64,000 bases of DNA, taken from the NCBI RefSeq assembly GCF_048569485.1, contig NC_134353.1:530317008-530381007 (forward strand), given 5' to 3'. Positions 44,065 to 57,600 of the stretch are shown piece by piece (the first letter of the stretch is position 1; every line of letters starts with the position of its first letter). The position numbers were made by a program, and so were the translations under genes. Origin of the DNA: Anomaloglossus baeobatrachus. Its lineage: Eukaryota; Chordata; Amphibia; Anura; Aromobatidae. Below the pieces are notes generated by a model. The model was not told the DNA's origin, made no database searches, and saw only the letters and a program-made list of their open reading frames with translations.

Positions 44065-46174
44065 CATACATTACACCAGACCCCACTCCCATTATCCCCA
44101 CAATAACTGCCATGTGTATGGGGCTCTAATGCCCTGTGTGCAGGGAGAAGTGATACATACATTACACCAGAGCCCACCATTATCCCCACTGTGGGGACAA
44201 TAACTGCCCTGTGTATGGGGCTCTAATGCCCTGTGTGCAGGGAGAAGTGATACATACATTACACCAGAGCCCACCATTATCCCCACTGTGGGAACAATAA
44301 CTGCCCTGTGTATGGGGCTCTAATGCCCTGTGTGCAGGGAGAAGTGATACATACATTACACCAGAGCCCACCATTATCCCCACTGTGGGAACAATAACTG
44401 CCCTGTGTATGGGGCTCTAATGCCCTGTGTGCAGGGAGAAGTGATACATACATTACACCAGACCCCACTCCCATTATCCCCACAATAACTGCCCTGTGTA
44501 TGGGGCTCTAATGCCCTGTGTGCAGGGAGAAGTGATACATACATTACACCAGAGCCCACCATTATCCCCACTGTGGGGACAATAACTGCCCTGTGTATGG
44601 GGCTCTAATGCCCTGTGTGCAGGGAGAAGTGATACATACATTACACCAGAGCCCACCATTATCCCCACTGTGGGAACAATAACTGCCCTGTGTATGGGGC
44701 TCTAATGCCCTGTGTGCAGGGAGAAGTGATACATACATTACACCAGAGCCCACCATTATCCCCACTGTGGGAACAATAACTGCCCTGTGTATGGGGCTCT
44801 AATGCCCTGTGTGCAGGGAGAAGTGATACATACATTACACCAGACCCCACTCCCATTATCCCCACAATAACTGCCCTGTGTATGGGGCTCTAATGCCCTG
44901 TGTGCAGGGAGAAGTGATACATACATTACACCAGACCCCACTCCCATTCTCCCCACAATAACTGCCCTGTGTATGGGGCTCTAATGTCCTGTGTGCAGGG
45001 AGAAGTGATACATACATTACACCAGAGCCCACTCCCATTCTCCCCACAATAACTGCCCTGTGTATGGGCTCTAATGCCCTGTGTGCAGGGAGAAGTGATA
45101 CATACATTACACCAGACCCCACTCCCATTATCCACACAATAACTGCCCTGTGTATGGAGCTCTAATGCCCTGTGTGCAGGGAGAAGTGATACATACATTA
45201 CACCAGACCCCACTCCCATTATCCCCACTGTGGGGAACAATAACTGCCCTGTGTATGGGCTCTAATGCCCTGTGTGCAGGGAGAAGTGATACATACATTA
45301 CACCAGACCCCACTCCCACTATCCCCACAATAACTGCCCTGTGTATGGGCTCTAATGCCCTGTGTGCAGGGAGAAGTGATACATACATTACACCAGACCC
45401 CACTCCCACTATCCCCACAATAACTGCCGTGTGTATGGGCTCTAATGTCCTGTGTGCAGGGAGCAGTGATACATACATTACACCAGACCCCACTCCCATT
45501 ATCCACACAATAACTGCCCTGTGTATGGGCTCTAATGCCCTGTGTGCAGGGAGAAGTGATACATACATTACACCAGACCCCACTCCCACTATCCCCACAA
45601 TAACTGCCGTGTGTATGGGCTCTAATGTCCTGTGTGCAGGGAGCAGTGATACATACATTACACCAGACCCCACTCCCATTATCCACACAATAACTGCCCT
45701 GTGTATGGGCTCTAATGTCCTGTGTGCAGGGAGAAGTGATACATACATTACACCAGACCCCACTCCCATTATCCCCACAATAACTGCCATGTGTATGGGC
45801 TCTAATGTCCTGTGTGCAGGGAGAAGTGATACATACATTACACCAGACCCCCCTCCCATTATCCCCACAATAACTGCCCTGTGTATGGGCTCTAATGCCC
45901 TGTGTGCAGGGAGAAGTGATACATACATTACACCAGAGCCCACTCCCACTATCCCCACAATAACTGCCGTGTGTATGGGCTCTAATGTCCTGTGTGCAGG
46001 GAGAAGTGATACATACATTACACCAGACCCCACTCCCACTATCCCCACAATAACTGCCGTGTGTACAGGCTCCTCCAGCACATAACACGCCCCCGTTACC
46101 GGCCTCACCACACAACTGTCAGTCACACCGTGACCCCTGCACGCCGCGCACAGCCGCCCTCAGTCAGGAGAGCA

Positions 46175-46285
46175 GACTGTGACGTCACCAGTCAGCTGAC
46201 TGCAGGGAGCCTCCGGAGACCGCGCATAGTCAGGTGGGCGTGGTTATCCGCCTATAAGAGCGCAGACGCCCGAGGAGCGCTCATT
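46175..46285 (+). promoter_or_regulatory. plin2 core promoter
   Basis: A perfect cAMP-response element TGACGTCA at 46180-46187, an E-box CAGCTG at 46193-46198, a GC/KLF-type box GGTGGGCGTGG near 46233 and a TATA-like TATAAGAG at 46253-46260 precede the presumed start near 46283. Sequence is CpG-rich to about 46110, where the satellite array ends. PPAR elements known from mammalian PLIN2 were not recognised here. Confidence 0.65.
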
Positions 46286-46325
46286 GACTCATTCCTCTCT
46301 GGCAGGCAGTGGCTGTAGTGAGCAG
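46283..46325 (+). other. plin2: plin2 non-coding exon 1 (inferred)
   Basis: About 30 bases after the TATA box, ending at GAGCAG|GTGGGT (donor at 46326). The exact start and the donor choice are inferred. The next exon begins after TTTTTGTAG at 46422 and contains the start codon at 46438. Confidence 0.5.
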
Positions 46326-46437
46326 GTGGGTGGCGGCTTCAGCCCGTGCTGGGATTAGAGGAGAGATCTCTGGTGGTGTTTGCTCTTTCTCGGCGATGAC
46401 CGTGTGCTTTACTTTTTGTAGGTATTTTCCTAGCAAC

Positions 46438-49400
46438 ATGGCTGAGACAGTGGAACAGCAGCAGCAGCAGCAGGTAATGTTTCCACCCTGGTATATATTG
46501 GGCATGGAGGGGGCAGATGTAGTGGAGCTTATACTCTGCCCCTTACTGTGGGGTCTGAGCCCCTCACTATTAGTGCAGCAGTAGGTGGCTCCTCAGTCTC
46601 CCTGGTATATGCACTGTGCGAGGCACTGGCTCTCTGGTATCTGCCATCTGCTGGTGCTTGTCCCGGGTGCACAGGATCTGTTGGAGTGGCCACTTCTGGC
46701 AGGGGATGTTGCAGATATGTAGCTTTCAGTGCGGTTTGCTTTCAGTGACTGACTTTATGGCTGGTTTTGGAGATGTAATGGGCTCTACAGAAGTGTGTGT
46801 ATATAAATTGTCCATTATACATCTATGCAGCTAATGGAAACTCACTGACCATATCTCAAAACTAGCAGAGGGAAAAGGCAGCTGTAACTGTAAATACAGA
46901 TCAGTAAGCTAAACCACTGTAGGGTGCTGCAGACCCCCATGATAAAGGGCATAGTCAACTCTGGTGCAACATACAGATGACAGGCCCCTCACAACCTAGC
47001 AGATCTTGGAGGGCATTGCTGCTGGGTATTAGAATTGGGCCTGCCACACACGGGTGCAGTGTCTGGCTTACAGCCTATTGTTGGTGCCCATACTACCAGA
47101 CCAGGTGGACTGCCCAGCACTAGAAGTACATCCCACTGGGATGGAGACCCTATTTTACAAAGCCAGTGTCCATGGGTTTTTCTTCTTACTGCATAAGTGA
47201 AGACTGTAGTTACATTGTGCACTCTTTACACTTGTGCAGGTTGCAGCCATCCCTGAATGTCCTTGTAAACTACAATACTTATCCATGTGGTGTACACTCA
47301 TATAGTGCTGTCCAGGCCACCTATTGTAATAGTAGGAGCTTTATTAAAGGGAACCTGTCACCACTTTTTTGGTGTATAAGCTGCGGCCACCACCACCGGA
47401 CTTGCATACAGCATTCTAACATGCTGTATATATAAAGGCTCAGGCCGCTGTGACAACATAAAAAAACACTACTTTCCTAACAGTCGTGTGGTGAGCCATA
47501 CGGGCTTCTCCAGTACCGGGGCTGCCTCTTTCAGCCATCTTTGTCCATCATCCACACTCGCCGGCATTCAGGTCCTGAGCAGGGCAGATCAAAGTACTTT
47601 AGTGCACCTGCACAGGATCGGTGAGTGTCTATGATGTAGACGCGTCATGCACACAGGCTTCAGACAGGGGACAAAGATGGCCGAAAGAGGTGGCACCGGG
47701 GAACGGAGACGCCCATATGGCCCACCGTATGACTGAGTATTATAAAGTGTTTTTGTTTTCACAGTGGCCTGGGCTCTTATATTCAGCATTCTAACATGCT
47801 GTATATAAGAGCCTGGTGGTGGTGGCCGTAGCTTATATGCCAAAAAGTGTTTACAGGTTCCCTTTAAACTAAAAGAATCACCTTCTGCAGCTCCTGGGCT
47901 GCATTCTATGAAGGTGCACCTTGGCCCTGACCCTGCTGATTGTCGTCCTTCTTTGATGGGATGACTCCCTCAGTCTTCCTCCTCGTCACATTTTCATATC
48001 TTGTGCCTGTGCAGTTAGATCTGCTCGTGCAGCTTGCTTTGCCATATTGCGGCCAGAGCAGAAAACATAGCTGCTCGTGCCGGTGAGCTAAATGTGCAGG
48101 CACAAGATTATGGGTGGGTACTAGCATGGTGCTGGTGAGGTCAACGCTGTGCATGAAAAAATCCTTTATGTGAAAAGACAATAAAGCCCCCTCTTTGACC
48201 TCTTTATTAACCCCACCAATAACAGCCCTCCGGGTCCAACGTAATCCACACAAGGTCCCATGACTCCTCCAGCTCTGCTACACCTGACACTCACAGAGCG
48301 CCATAGACCGTGACTGCTCACTGTGAGGGTCAGGCTGCAAGTGAAGTGAGCCGCGTGAGATCAGCTGTCGCTTCACTCATGCGCTTTGCGCTGACAGGTG
48401 CAGGACTCCAGCTGTCACTGCACATCAGCTGACTGAAGTCACTGCTGATCTTGTACTCTCCTTCTCAAGCGAGGCTGCCTCTGGATGCTGGTCTCCTGCT
48501 TCCAGACTGGCTCATGTCTATACAGTTATGCTCAGCTGGGTCGGGTGATAAGTAGCAGAGCGCCAAAGACAGCCACATGGGACAAGCATCGCTGGAGACT
48601 TCAGCACCACGGACAGAGCAGGGACAGGAGAGCATCTCCCCGTGCTATCAAAATAACGCAGGGACATTCCGGGTAAAACCACATGCGGTTTTTGGGTGCG
48701 GCTTGCTTCAGTTTTTTGCCACAGGTGCAGTAATCTTTCAGAGGATAAAGGTCCATTTTCTAGTACGCACAGGGTCATACACAGTACATGGCAGGCATAC
48801 ATTTGTAAGGCTCTCAGCACAGGAACATTTTTTTTTTATATTTTCTGCCATGAACCATTTTGTGTTGTGGCAAAGGTTGAAAATGAGCAATTCTGAATTT
48901 TCTCAAAGTACAATTGCTAGTAAATGTTTGTTTTACATGACCAGTCTGTTTGTGTTTTTTCTTTTATTCTCCCATGTTCCATCCCTAGAATGTGGTGGTA
49001 AGGCTGATAAACCTCCCATTTGTGAGCTCTACATATGACATGGTGTCCTCCACCTATGTGACCACTAAAGACAACCATCACTACCTGAAATCTGTATGTG
49101 ACATCGCAGAGAAAAGTGTGAAGAGCATCACTTCGGTGGCCATCACCAGCGCCATGCCAATCCTGCAGAAACTTGAGCCTCAAAGTAGGTTTAGCGTCTT
49201 GATGGTGGTTTTTTACTTGGTGGGATTGGGTAAACCCCTAATGTGTATATACAGTATTTGGGACTAAAATCTATACCATATGGATTTATTAAACCTTTTA
49301 TAATCTGCTTTATCCAAGCCTTCCTCACTTTCAATTTTGTGGCTTCATGGTATAAATAAACCTGAAAAGCTATTGCTCCACTGTTAGCATATGCAGGTTT

Positions 49401-51617
49401 AATTTTATTTGGTGCTATTATTCTGCAGTGCTTTACAATAAGTTGGCCATGTACAGACAAAACAGCTTTCAATAGTTACATGAGTGAGGATTCTGCTCAA
49501 ACTTGCAATCTATAAGGAAATGGGGGAGGGGGGGACACAATAGGTAGGTTCTTGTGAGGTACGGTCTAGCCACAATAAGGCATTTCAATGAAGCTGCATG
49601 ATCCAGTTATAAACTAGTATTGAGTGCATGGAGGATGTGGAGAGATCTCACAATCTGGTCTTTATTAATCTAAGAGGAAACCGTGTTTGAGGTGAAAGGC
49701 CTGTCTAAAGATGAGGTGGTTAAAGCGCACTTAAATGGAGTTTTAGTCTTGGATCATCTACAGAGCACAGGTAGGGTGATATGGAGGAGATATAGGATGG
49801 GGCACAACTGTAGGTGCGTAGTCCTGTAGCAAATGAGAGGCATAAGGTGGAGATATCATTTAAGTAGCAACACAAAAATGACTCTGGCCTATACATTCAG
49901 GTTGGATTAAGAGGGAGCAAGTGGAGGGGGTTCTCAGAGTCCCAGTAGTCCAGATGACTGAGGTCAACAGGTTTTTGCAGTTTCAGAGCTGAGAAAGTGA
50001 GATTCCAGAGATGGTGTTTAAGATGCAGGTAAACATGATTGGAAATATAGTAAGGATGGTTGCAATATAGACCACCACCCCCCTGCCAAAACAGCAATCA
50101 TGGGAGTTGTGGTTGAGTTTCAGAGGGATGACATGGGACAATACAATCCCAGGTATTTTGTAGTAATATCAGGAGATGTGTATAACTAGGTGGCATTAGT
50201 GCATAGAGGTGTGCCATTCTAGACATGTCAGTAATTTTCTCCTAGTGTGGCAAGTAGGCCAAATCACCATATACCTAGTATTTCCCACAAGAGCTTTGCT
50301 AGCTTTTATATACAATGACTGTTGTATTAAATCTAATTTCCTCAGTTGCTCTGGCAAACAACATTGGCTGTATTGGACTGGACAAGATTGAGGAAAGGTT
50401 GCCTATTCTGTATCAGCCTCCTGAAAAGGTAAGCAGATAAAATCATGCAGAGCCTTAAATTTCCCTTCACCTACTGTCAGATTACAGAGGTCCCATCTTG
50501 TATATTTTTAGGTTGTGGCTAATGCCTCAGAAGCAGTTGTTGGTGCCAGAGATGCTGTTATCCATAGTATCACAGGAGTAGTGGATAAAACCAAGGGAGC
50601 TGTGCAGGACAGTGTGGAGATGACTAAGGCTGTTGTAAATGGCGGCATTAATACTGTTCTTGGAAGCTGTGTAGTGAAGATCATGAGCGACCGTGTGGAC
50701 TCTGCACTAACTAGGTCTGAATGTCTTCTGGAACAATTCCTGCCACCAACAGATGAAGAACTTGGTAAGCCAAACTGCTTAACTTGTATGCACAGAATAA
50801 GCCGCATTTGCTGGCGTAGCCAAAATACTAGCTCACCTGGCTTACTTTAAGCAACTGCATTATAGTTCAACTCTGCTGAAGAAGCTAAGGGTGTCCTGAC
50901 AAGTAGTAAACCACAAGGTTTATATTGCTGACTCCACAAAGTGTATCCAAGCTGTTAAATATGAGCATAACAAAGTTCTCTTATTATAGCCAAGGAAGCA
51001 ACTGAAACAGAAGGCTTTGTGTCCCAAGATAAGCCTGGCTACTATGTGCGCTTGGGATCCCTCTCTACAAAGGCCCGCAAGCGTGTCTACCAACAGGCCC
51101 TGACTAGGATGAAGGATGCCAAATGCAGGAGTCAGGAAGCCATTGCTCAGCTCCAGAACACACTTGACCTGGTTAGTACATGTACTTGTAAACATCGTCA
51201 CTAACTTTTTCCAGCACCCATGACGGCACCACGAGAGAGGGGATCCGCCCTTCAAGGACAGGAAACCTCCAGAATAAAAAGGGGCAGCACCTCTCCCCGC
51301 ATCAGTTGGTTTCCTGTCCTTGAACAGGGAGCCTCCAGAGATCCAATAGATCCAAGAAGGTCCTGATGGGCCAAAGATTCAAGTCCGGCGCCCGGTCGGC
51401 CGGCTCTGGCAGCGGCATGGGTCCTGCTGCGGTTGGCCGAGGTGCTGTGGAGCTGCCGCAACAGACCCATGGGGGTCCGGAGTGCGTACAGCGCGCCCGA
51501 TTGGAGCGCCAGGAGCCTGCGGGGCGGGTAAGTGGATCTTCCAAGGGACCTGTCCGCAGGGCTCTCCTGTCGCAGCGTATCCACGGGGGTTATGTCTGCG
51601 CACGGGCTCCTTCCCAT

Positions 51618-51648
<31 letters not shown>

Positions 51649-54600
51649 CTTGTCTGCGCGTGCCGGCACCAGGCCGAGATGAGGGGGACGGCTGCTGCGA
51701 TCCCTGCGGGGTGTCCTCGTGGCAGCTGATTATGTGGCGCTTCCAGGAGGAGCGCCATGTTGTGGGTGGAAAGGAGATGTCCGGGCTGTGCGCAGGCGCG
51801 CGTTTTTTCCTATTGGACGGGTGGCCTGTGGAGCCGGATGGGACATCCACCGGAAGTGGGGGCGGAGTCGCCAGACTGTCTTTGAAATTTAGAGCGGCAA
51901 TCCTCTCTATGGTGCCTGTGCTCTGTTACCATGACGGACAAGCAGTCAGCAGCGTCTCCTTCGCCTCCCTCCTCTCCAAAACCTCCCTCTGATCATGATA
52001 CTGCCTCCCTGAAGCGGCAGCAGAAGGGTGGCAAGGATGACAGTGTCACCGGCTCAGGGGTCAAGCGTGGGGGGGACTGATGATCGGTCCTCCAAGCGGA
52101 AGGACCCTGACTCTCCTGACAGAAGACGGCCTTCTAGAGGAAGGAAGTCAGATGAGGGCCCTGCTGAACCGGTATAGCCTCTGGGCATCGGTGGGTGAGT
52201 GCACCTCAGATGTTCCGCTTTTAATGGCGGTCATATTGTCGTGTTTTTTTGTTTTTTTTTTAGTTTTTTTTTTTTTATAGGATCGCAGTAAACCTAAGAA
52301 GTGTTTATCTAAATCCAGACAGAAGGAATGCGCCTTGTGCTGTAAAGAACTTTCTGGTTCTTGGACTAAGATTGTGCAAAGGCTGCATTCAGCAAACTTT
52401 GTCGGAGGAACATCCAGGATTTGCTTCCGACCTCCGGTCCCTCATATGGGAAGAAGTCAGGGACTCCCTCCGATCCCTGTCTGGAGCACAAAGTGCTGGG
52501 GGTTCTCGAGCCCTTTCGCCTACCCACGAGAACTCTGATAGGTCGGATGGGGAATGTGATTCCTCTGGCTCTACTTCCCGCTCCTCCTCTGATAGTGACT
52601 CAGGGGGTCGCCAGTGCTTCCCACTAGATAATATGAAGAAGTTAGTTAAGGCGGTGAGGACCACCATGGGCCTCACGGATGAGAAACCTGAAAAATCTAT
52701 CCAGGATAGGATGTTCGGGGGCATGGAGCAGAAGAAACGATGCTCCTTCCCGGTGGTGGATAAGATACAAGCCTTAATTGCCCGGGAATGGAAGAGACCT
52801 GATAAGAAGCATTCCATTCCTGGCACCTTTAAGAGAAAATATCCGTTTGAGGAGGCCTCCTGCTCCACATGGGATAAGGCGCCAAAATTGGATGTGGCTG
52901 TCGCTAAGGCATCCAAAAAGTTTGCCTTGCCATTTGAGGACATGGGCTCCCTGAAAGACCCATTAGATAAGAAAGCTGATCACTTCCTAAAGAATACCTG
53001 GGAAGCTGCTGCCGGAGGACTAAGACCCGCCATTGCGGCTACCTGTACGGCTAGATCCCTGACTATATGGATTGACTAACTGGAAGACCAGTTTAGATCC
53101 CGAGCACCTAAGGAGGAGATTGCATCCTCCCTCTAAGTTGCGGGGGGCGGCGGCCTTTCTTGCGGACGCCTCGGCGGACTCCACTAAGTTGGCTGCCAAG
53201 TCAGCATCCCTCTCCAATGCGGCTAGAAGGGCTCTCTGGCTGAAATGCTGGCCGGGGGATCTGCAAACTAAGTCTAAACTCTGCAATATCCCTTGTCAAG
53301 GTGAATTTCTGTTCGGGCCGGTACTGGATGACATCCTGGAAAAAGCTAGCGACAAGAAGGGCGGCTTTCCCTTTCCATCGTTACCTTCTTCACGGCGGTC
53401 CTTTCGGAGGAAGCCAGTTTGCCGCTCCACCCGACCACGGGATCGGAATACCTGGTCCGATAGACTAAGGGAAAGGGGTTCATGTTCAAGGGCCCCTCAA
53501 AAGATCAGAATAAGTCGTCCAAATGACTCGCTTTCCCAGGTCGGAGGGAGGCTCTCTCAGTTCCTTCCGGCTTGGGAAAGGATTTCCTCCAGTGCATGGA
53601 TACTGGCCCTTATACGCTCCGGCCTCCTGCTCCCCTTCCTTCGGCCTCCTCCTCCCCGGTTCGTGGTTACCCCTCTGCATCGTTCTCCGGCGGAACAGCT
53701 GGCGTTGGAAGCAGAGGTCCGTCACCTCCTCTTCAAGAGGGTTCTAGTGGAAGTTCCCACAAGGGAACAGGGAGAAGGGTTCTATTCCACCCTCTTTCTG
53801 GTAGGGAAGCCCGACGGTTCCTATCGCACAATCAACCTGAGAGCCCTCAACCGATTCCTTCACATCGACAGCTTCAAGATGGAGTCCGTGCGGTCCATAG
53901 TGAAATATCTGTATCCCCACTGTAACTTGGCTGTCATAGACTTACGCGATGCATATTATCATGTCCCAATCCACTCTCTTCCAATGCTTCCTCAGGATAG
54001 CCCTCCACATGGACGGTCGGGTCTGCCATTTCCAATACAAAGCCCTCCCCTTCGGTCTGGCCATCACCCCGAGGATTTTTACAGAGATAATAGCAGAAAT
54101 GTCGGCATATCTGCGTCAGAGAGAGGTCCTTCTGATTCCTTATCTGGACGACTTCTTGATTGTGGGCGCCTCAGCTCTCCATTGTGCGGCCCTTCTCCGG
54201 CAGGTGCAAGCTTCCCTGCGGGAGTTGGGCTGGTTGATCAACAAGGAAAAGTCCAGATTAATTCCATTAAAGGTTCAGCTGTTTCTGGGACTCACTTGGG
54301 ACTCCAACACTCAACTTTGTCGGTTGCCTCCTTCCAAAGTGGAAGCCCTTCGGACCCAGACCGGACTCTGAGGCACCGGCGTCTGTCTCTCCGGGGTGCG
54401 ATGTCCCTCCTGGGCTCCCTGACTGCGGCCATCCTGGCCGTCAGATGGGCTCAGGCACACACCAGGGTCCTACAGTGGAATATCTTACAGCATCAGACGG
54501 CTCACGGGGACCATCTGGACAGACTCATCATTCTCAAACATCGCACATTGCAGTCCCTCTATTGGTGGCTAGATCCGGTCCACTTGGGCAGAGGGGTGCC

Positions 54601-57600
54601 TTGGAGAGCACCAGAGCCCGTGGTGGTAACCACCGAAGCCAGTCTCTACGGTTTGGGGGCACATCTGGATGCTCATTTCATTCAGGGACGATGGTCTGGA
54701 GAAGAAGCTCAAAATTCCTCGAATACAAGGGAATTGCTGGCAGTGGAAAAGGCGTTAGGTCATTTCATGCCGTGGTTAAGGGGTCTACATGTAAAAAATT
54801 CTGTCGGACAACCAAGAGACGGTAGCTTATCTCAACCACCAGGGGGGTACTCGCTCCAGGCACCTCATGTCCGTCGCAAGCAGGATCATGTCTCGGGCAG
54901 AGGCTCATCTGGGTTCCCTGTCGGCAGTGCACATCCGAGGGAAGGAGAACGATTTGGCGGACTTTCTCAGTCGCACCCAGTTTCACCAGGGCGAATGGTC
55001 TCTAAATCAGTCCGTTTTCAACAGGATAACGGGGATGTGGGGGGTTCCAGAGATAGACCTCTTTGCAACTCGGGCCAACAGGAAGGTTCCCCGATTCTGT
55101 TCCCTGGATCCAAGGGATCGTCCCCACTCGGTGGACGCGCTGTTGCTCAAGTGGGACTTCCGCCTCGCATATGCCTTCCCTCCACTCATCCTCCTCCCTG
55201 CAGTACTCAGGAAGATACGGGAGGATCAAGCAGTCGTGATTCTCATAGCATCCTTTTGGCCGAAGAGGCCTTGGTTTTATTGGCTGACGCATCTGTCAGT
55301 CACCGATCCGTGGGTTCTCCTGGACCTACCGGATCTCCTATCCCAGGGTCCAGCCTTCCACCCACAGCACACCAGGTTACACCTGACGGCGTGGCTCTTG
55401 AGAGGTCGCTATTAGGCACTAAGGGGTTTTCTCAGGGTCTGATCTCCACCTTGCTGCAGTGCAGAAAGCCTGTCACTACTCGCATTTATGGGCGTATTTG
55501 GGCGAAATTCCTGACCTCTTCGGGTGCGGATCCTAGTAAACCACCCTCCGTCCCGGTTGTCCTGGAATTTCTCCAGAAGGGTTGGGAACTGGGTCTATCC
55601 GTTAGGACCCTTAAGGTGCAAATCTCCGCACTGAGCGCCTTGTATAACCATGCCCTGGTTGGAGATCCCTGGATATCTAGGTTCGTTAGGTCCTGTGCTA
55701 GGTCTAAGCCTCGGGGAACCATACCACTTCCGTCCTGGGACCTTAACTTGGTCCTTTCAGCTTTAACACGGCCCCAATTTGAGCCATTAGATTCTATCTC
55801 TCTCAAGCATCTGTCCCTTAAGACAATTCTCCTGGTCGCCCTCACTTCTGCCCGTAGGGTTAGTGACCTTCAGGCCTTATCCATTTCTCCTCCGTATACC
55901 CAGTTTTTTGAGGACCGAGTAGTTTTACGTACTGACCCTGCCTATTTGCCGAAGGTGCATTCCCACTTCCATAGATCACAGGAAATAGTGCTCCCCTCTT
56001 TTTATGCCAACCCTTCTACTCCGGAGGAGATGGGATGGCACTGCCTGGATGTTAGGCGTTGTCTTCAAAGGTATCTGTTGGTCACCTCGGAAGGGAGGAG
56101 GGATAAGTCTCTGTTTGTAGTCTTCCAGGGTTGTAGAAAGGGGCTTAAGGCTTCTAAATCCACCTTGGCAAGGTGGATCAGGGATGTCATCTCGGTTGCC
56201 TACGCAGCCGGGGGGGAAGACGTACCTCCTGGTTTGAAGGCACACTCCACTCGAGCGATGGCATCTTCCTGGGCGGAGAGATCGGAGGTCTCCATCGAGC
56301 AAATATATAAGGCGGCAACCTGGTCTTCTCCGTCCACCTTTTTTAATCACTATCGCCTTGATTTGTCGTTCACCGACATCACCTTTGGGAGGCGGGTTCT
56401 GCAAACTGTTGTCCCTCCCTAGGTATTCCGCTCTGTAATTCTGTCGTGGTGCCGTCATGGGTGCTGGAAAAATACGTAATTACTTACCGGTAATGTGTTT
56501 TTTCTGAACCCATGACGGCACCCTTACATTCCCTCCCTGCACTTGGGGGTTGCTTGTTTGCTTCCCTTTTCACTGCTCTTCACTAGGCGGTTATGGTGGC
56601 GGGATATGTTTTTTAACGATGTTCCTTGTTTCGGAGGTCCTGTCATGCTCGGTAATCAACTGATGCGGGGAGAGGTGCCGCCCCTTTTTATTCTGGAGGT
56701 TTCCTGTCCATGAAGGGCGGATTCCCTCTCTCGTGGTGCCGTCATGGGTTCAGAAAAAACACATTACCTGTAAGTAATTACGTATTTCGTGGAGTGACAA
56801 ACTTTAATTGAGCCAAAAAGCTATACATTGCAGATTAGATATCTTGCAGTATTTAGGACGAAGCATTGCAATACAAGCCTAGATTCACTCATTCATATGT
56901 TCAGAAAATCTTTTCCCTGCCACCAGAAGACACCATTTCTACAGGTTGTATTGCAGATCAGCCCCTAATTTGAATTTTAGAGGCCACCACAATGTACAGG
57001 AGTAGCGGGTTCTAGAAATAAAGGACTGTAAAGCCTACAATGCTTTAACCTTATCTCCAGGTATAAAGCATCAAATTGGGACTCTCCTACTTTCTGTAGG
57101 CATGTACAAAAAGCCTGTCATAGGCAAAGCTCCCTTATTGTTGACATGAAGTACTAATAGGGCTTTACACCCACATGTACTTCCTGAGGGGGAAAATGCA
57201 AACTGGTGTAAAACCAGATGTAGTGCATATAATCACACCTGTCTTCCATGAACATAAATAACTTTCTTTTCAGATTGAATATGCAAGAAAAAACATGAAT
57301 GGTGCAAATCAGAAGATCCATGATGCTCAAGAGAAGATGTTCAGCAAGTGGGTGGAGTGGACGAAAGGAACTGGAGAAGATGCTGGTGGGGAAACTGAGG
57401 GTGCAGAGGTAATGACACTCGAGTCTTATGCTAGGCATCATCTGTATACTGGAAATATAACATGTCGTCTTCTTATTACAGCAAATGGAATCCCGCACAC
57501 TGACTATTGCCCGTAGTCTCACTCATCACCTGCAAAGCACATGTCTGTCTCTGGTCTCCAGTGTCCAAGGACTTCCACAAAATATTCAGAGCAAGGCTCA

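Larger units (their letters stand above)
42190..46082. repeat. 90-100 bp satellite-like array with higher-order units
   Basis: Each unit carries AATGCCCTGTGTGCAGGGAG, AAGTGATACATACATTACAC and CCCACTCCCATTATCCCCAC. Lengths are 88, 97, 97 and 100 bp in 44180-44956, repeating as a 382-bp higher-order unit; from about 45240 the unit is a constant 90 bp. Because 90 is divisible by three, frames of about 300 codons stay open on both strands; these are not genes. A MITE (42394-42757) and a solo LTR (42915-44064) interrupt the array. It ends about 170 bp before the plin2 TATA box. Confidence 0.95.

Noticed and set aside
45128-46126. Open frames of about 300 codons on both strands in the 90-bp array
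   Set aside because: The unit length is divisible by three, so stops are absent in whole frames by chance; the translations are pure repeats and mirror one another.
51366-51992. Open frame of 208 codons rich in Pro and Gly before the DIRS Gag-like frame
   Set aside because: It spans a poly-C tract and GC-rich leader of the DIRS element and shows no Gag or other domain.
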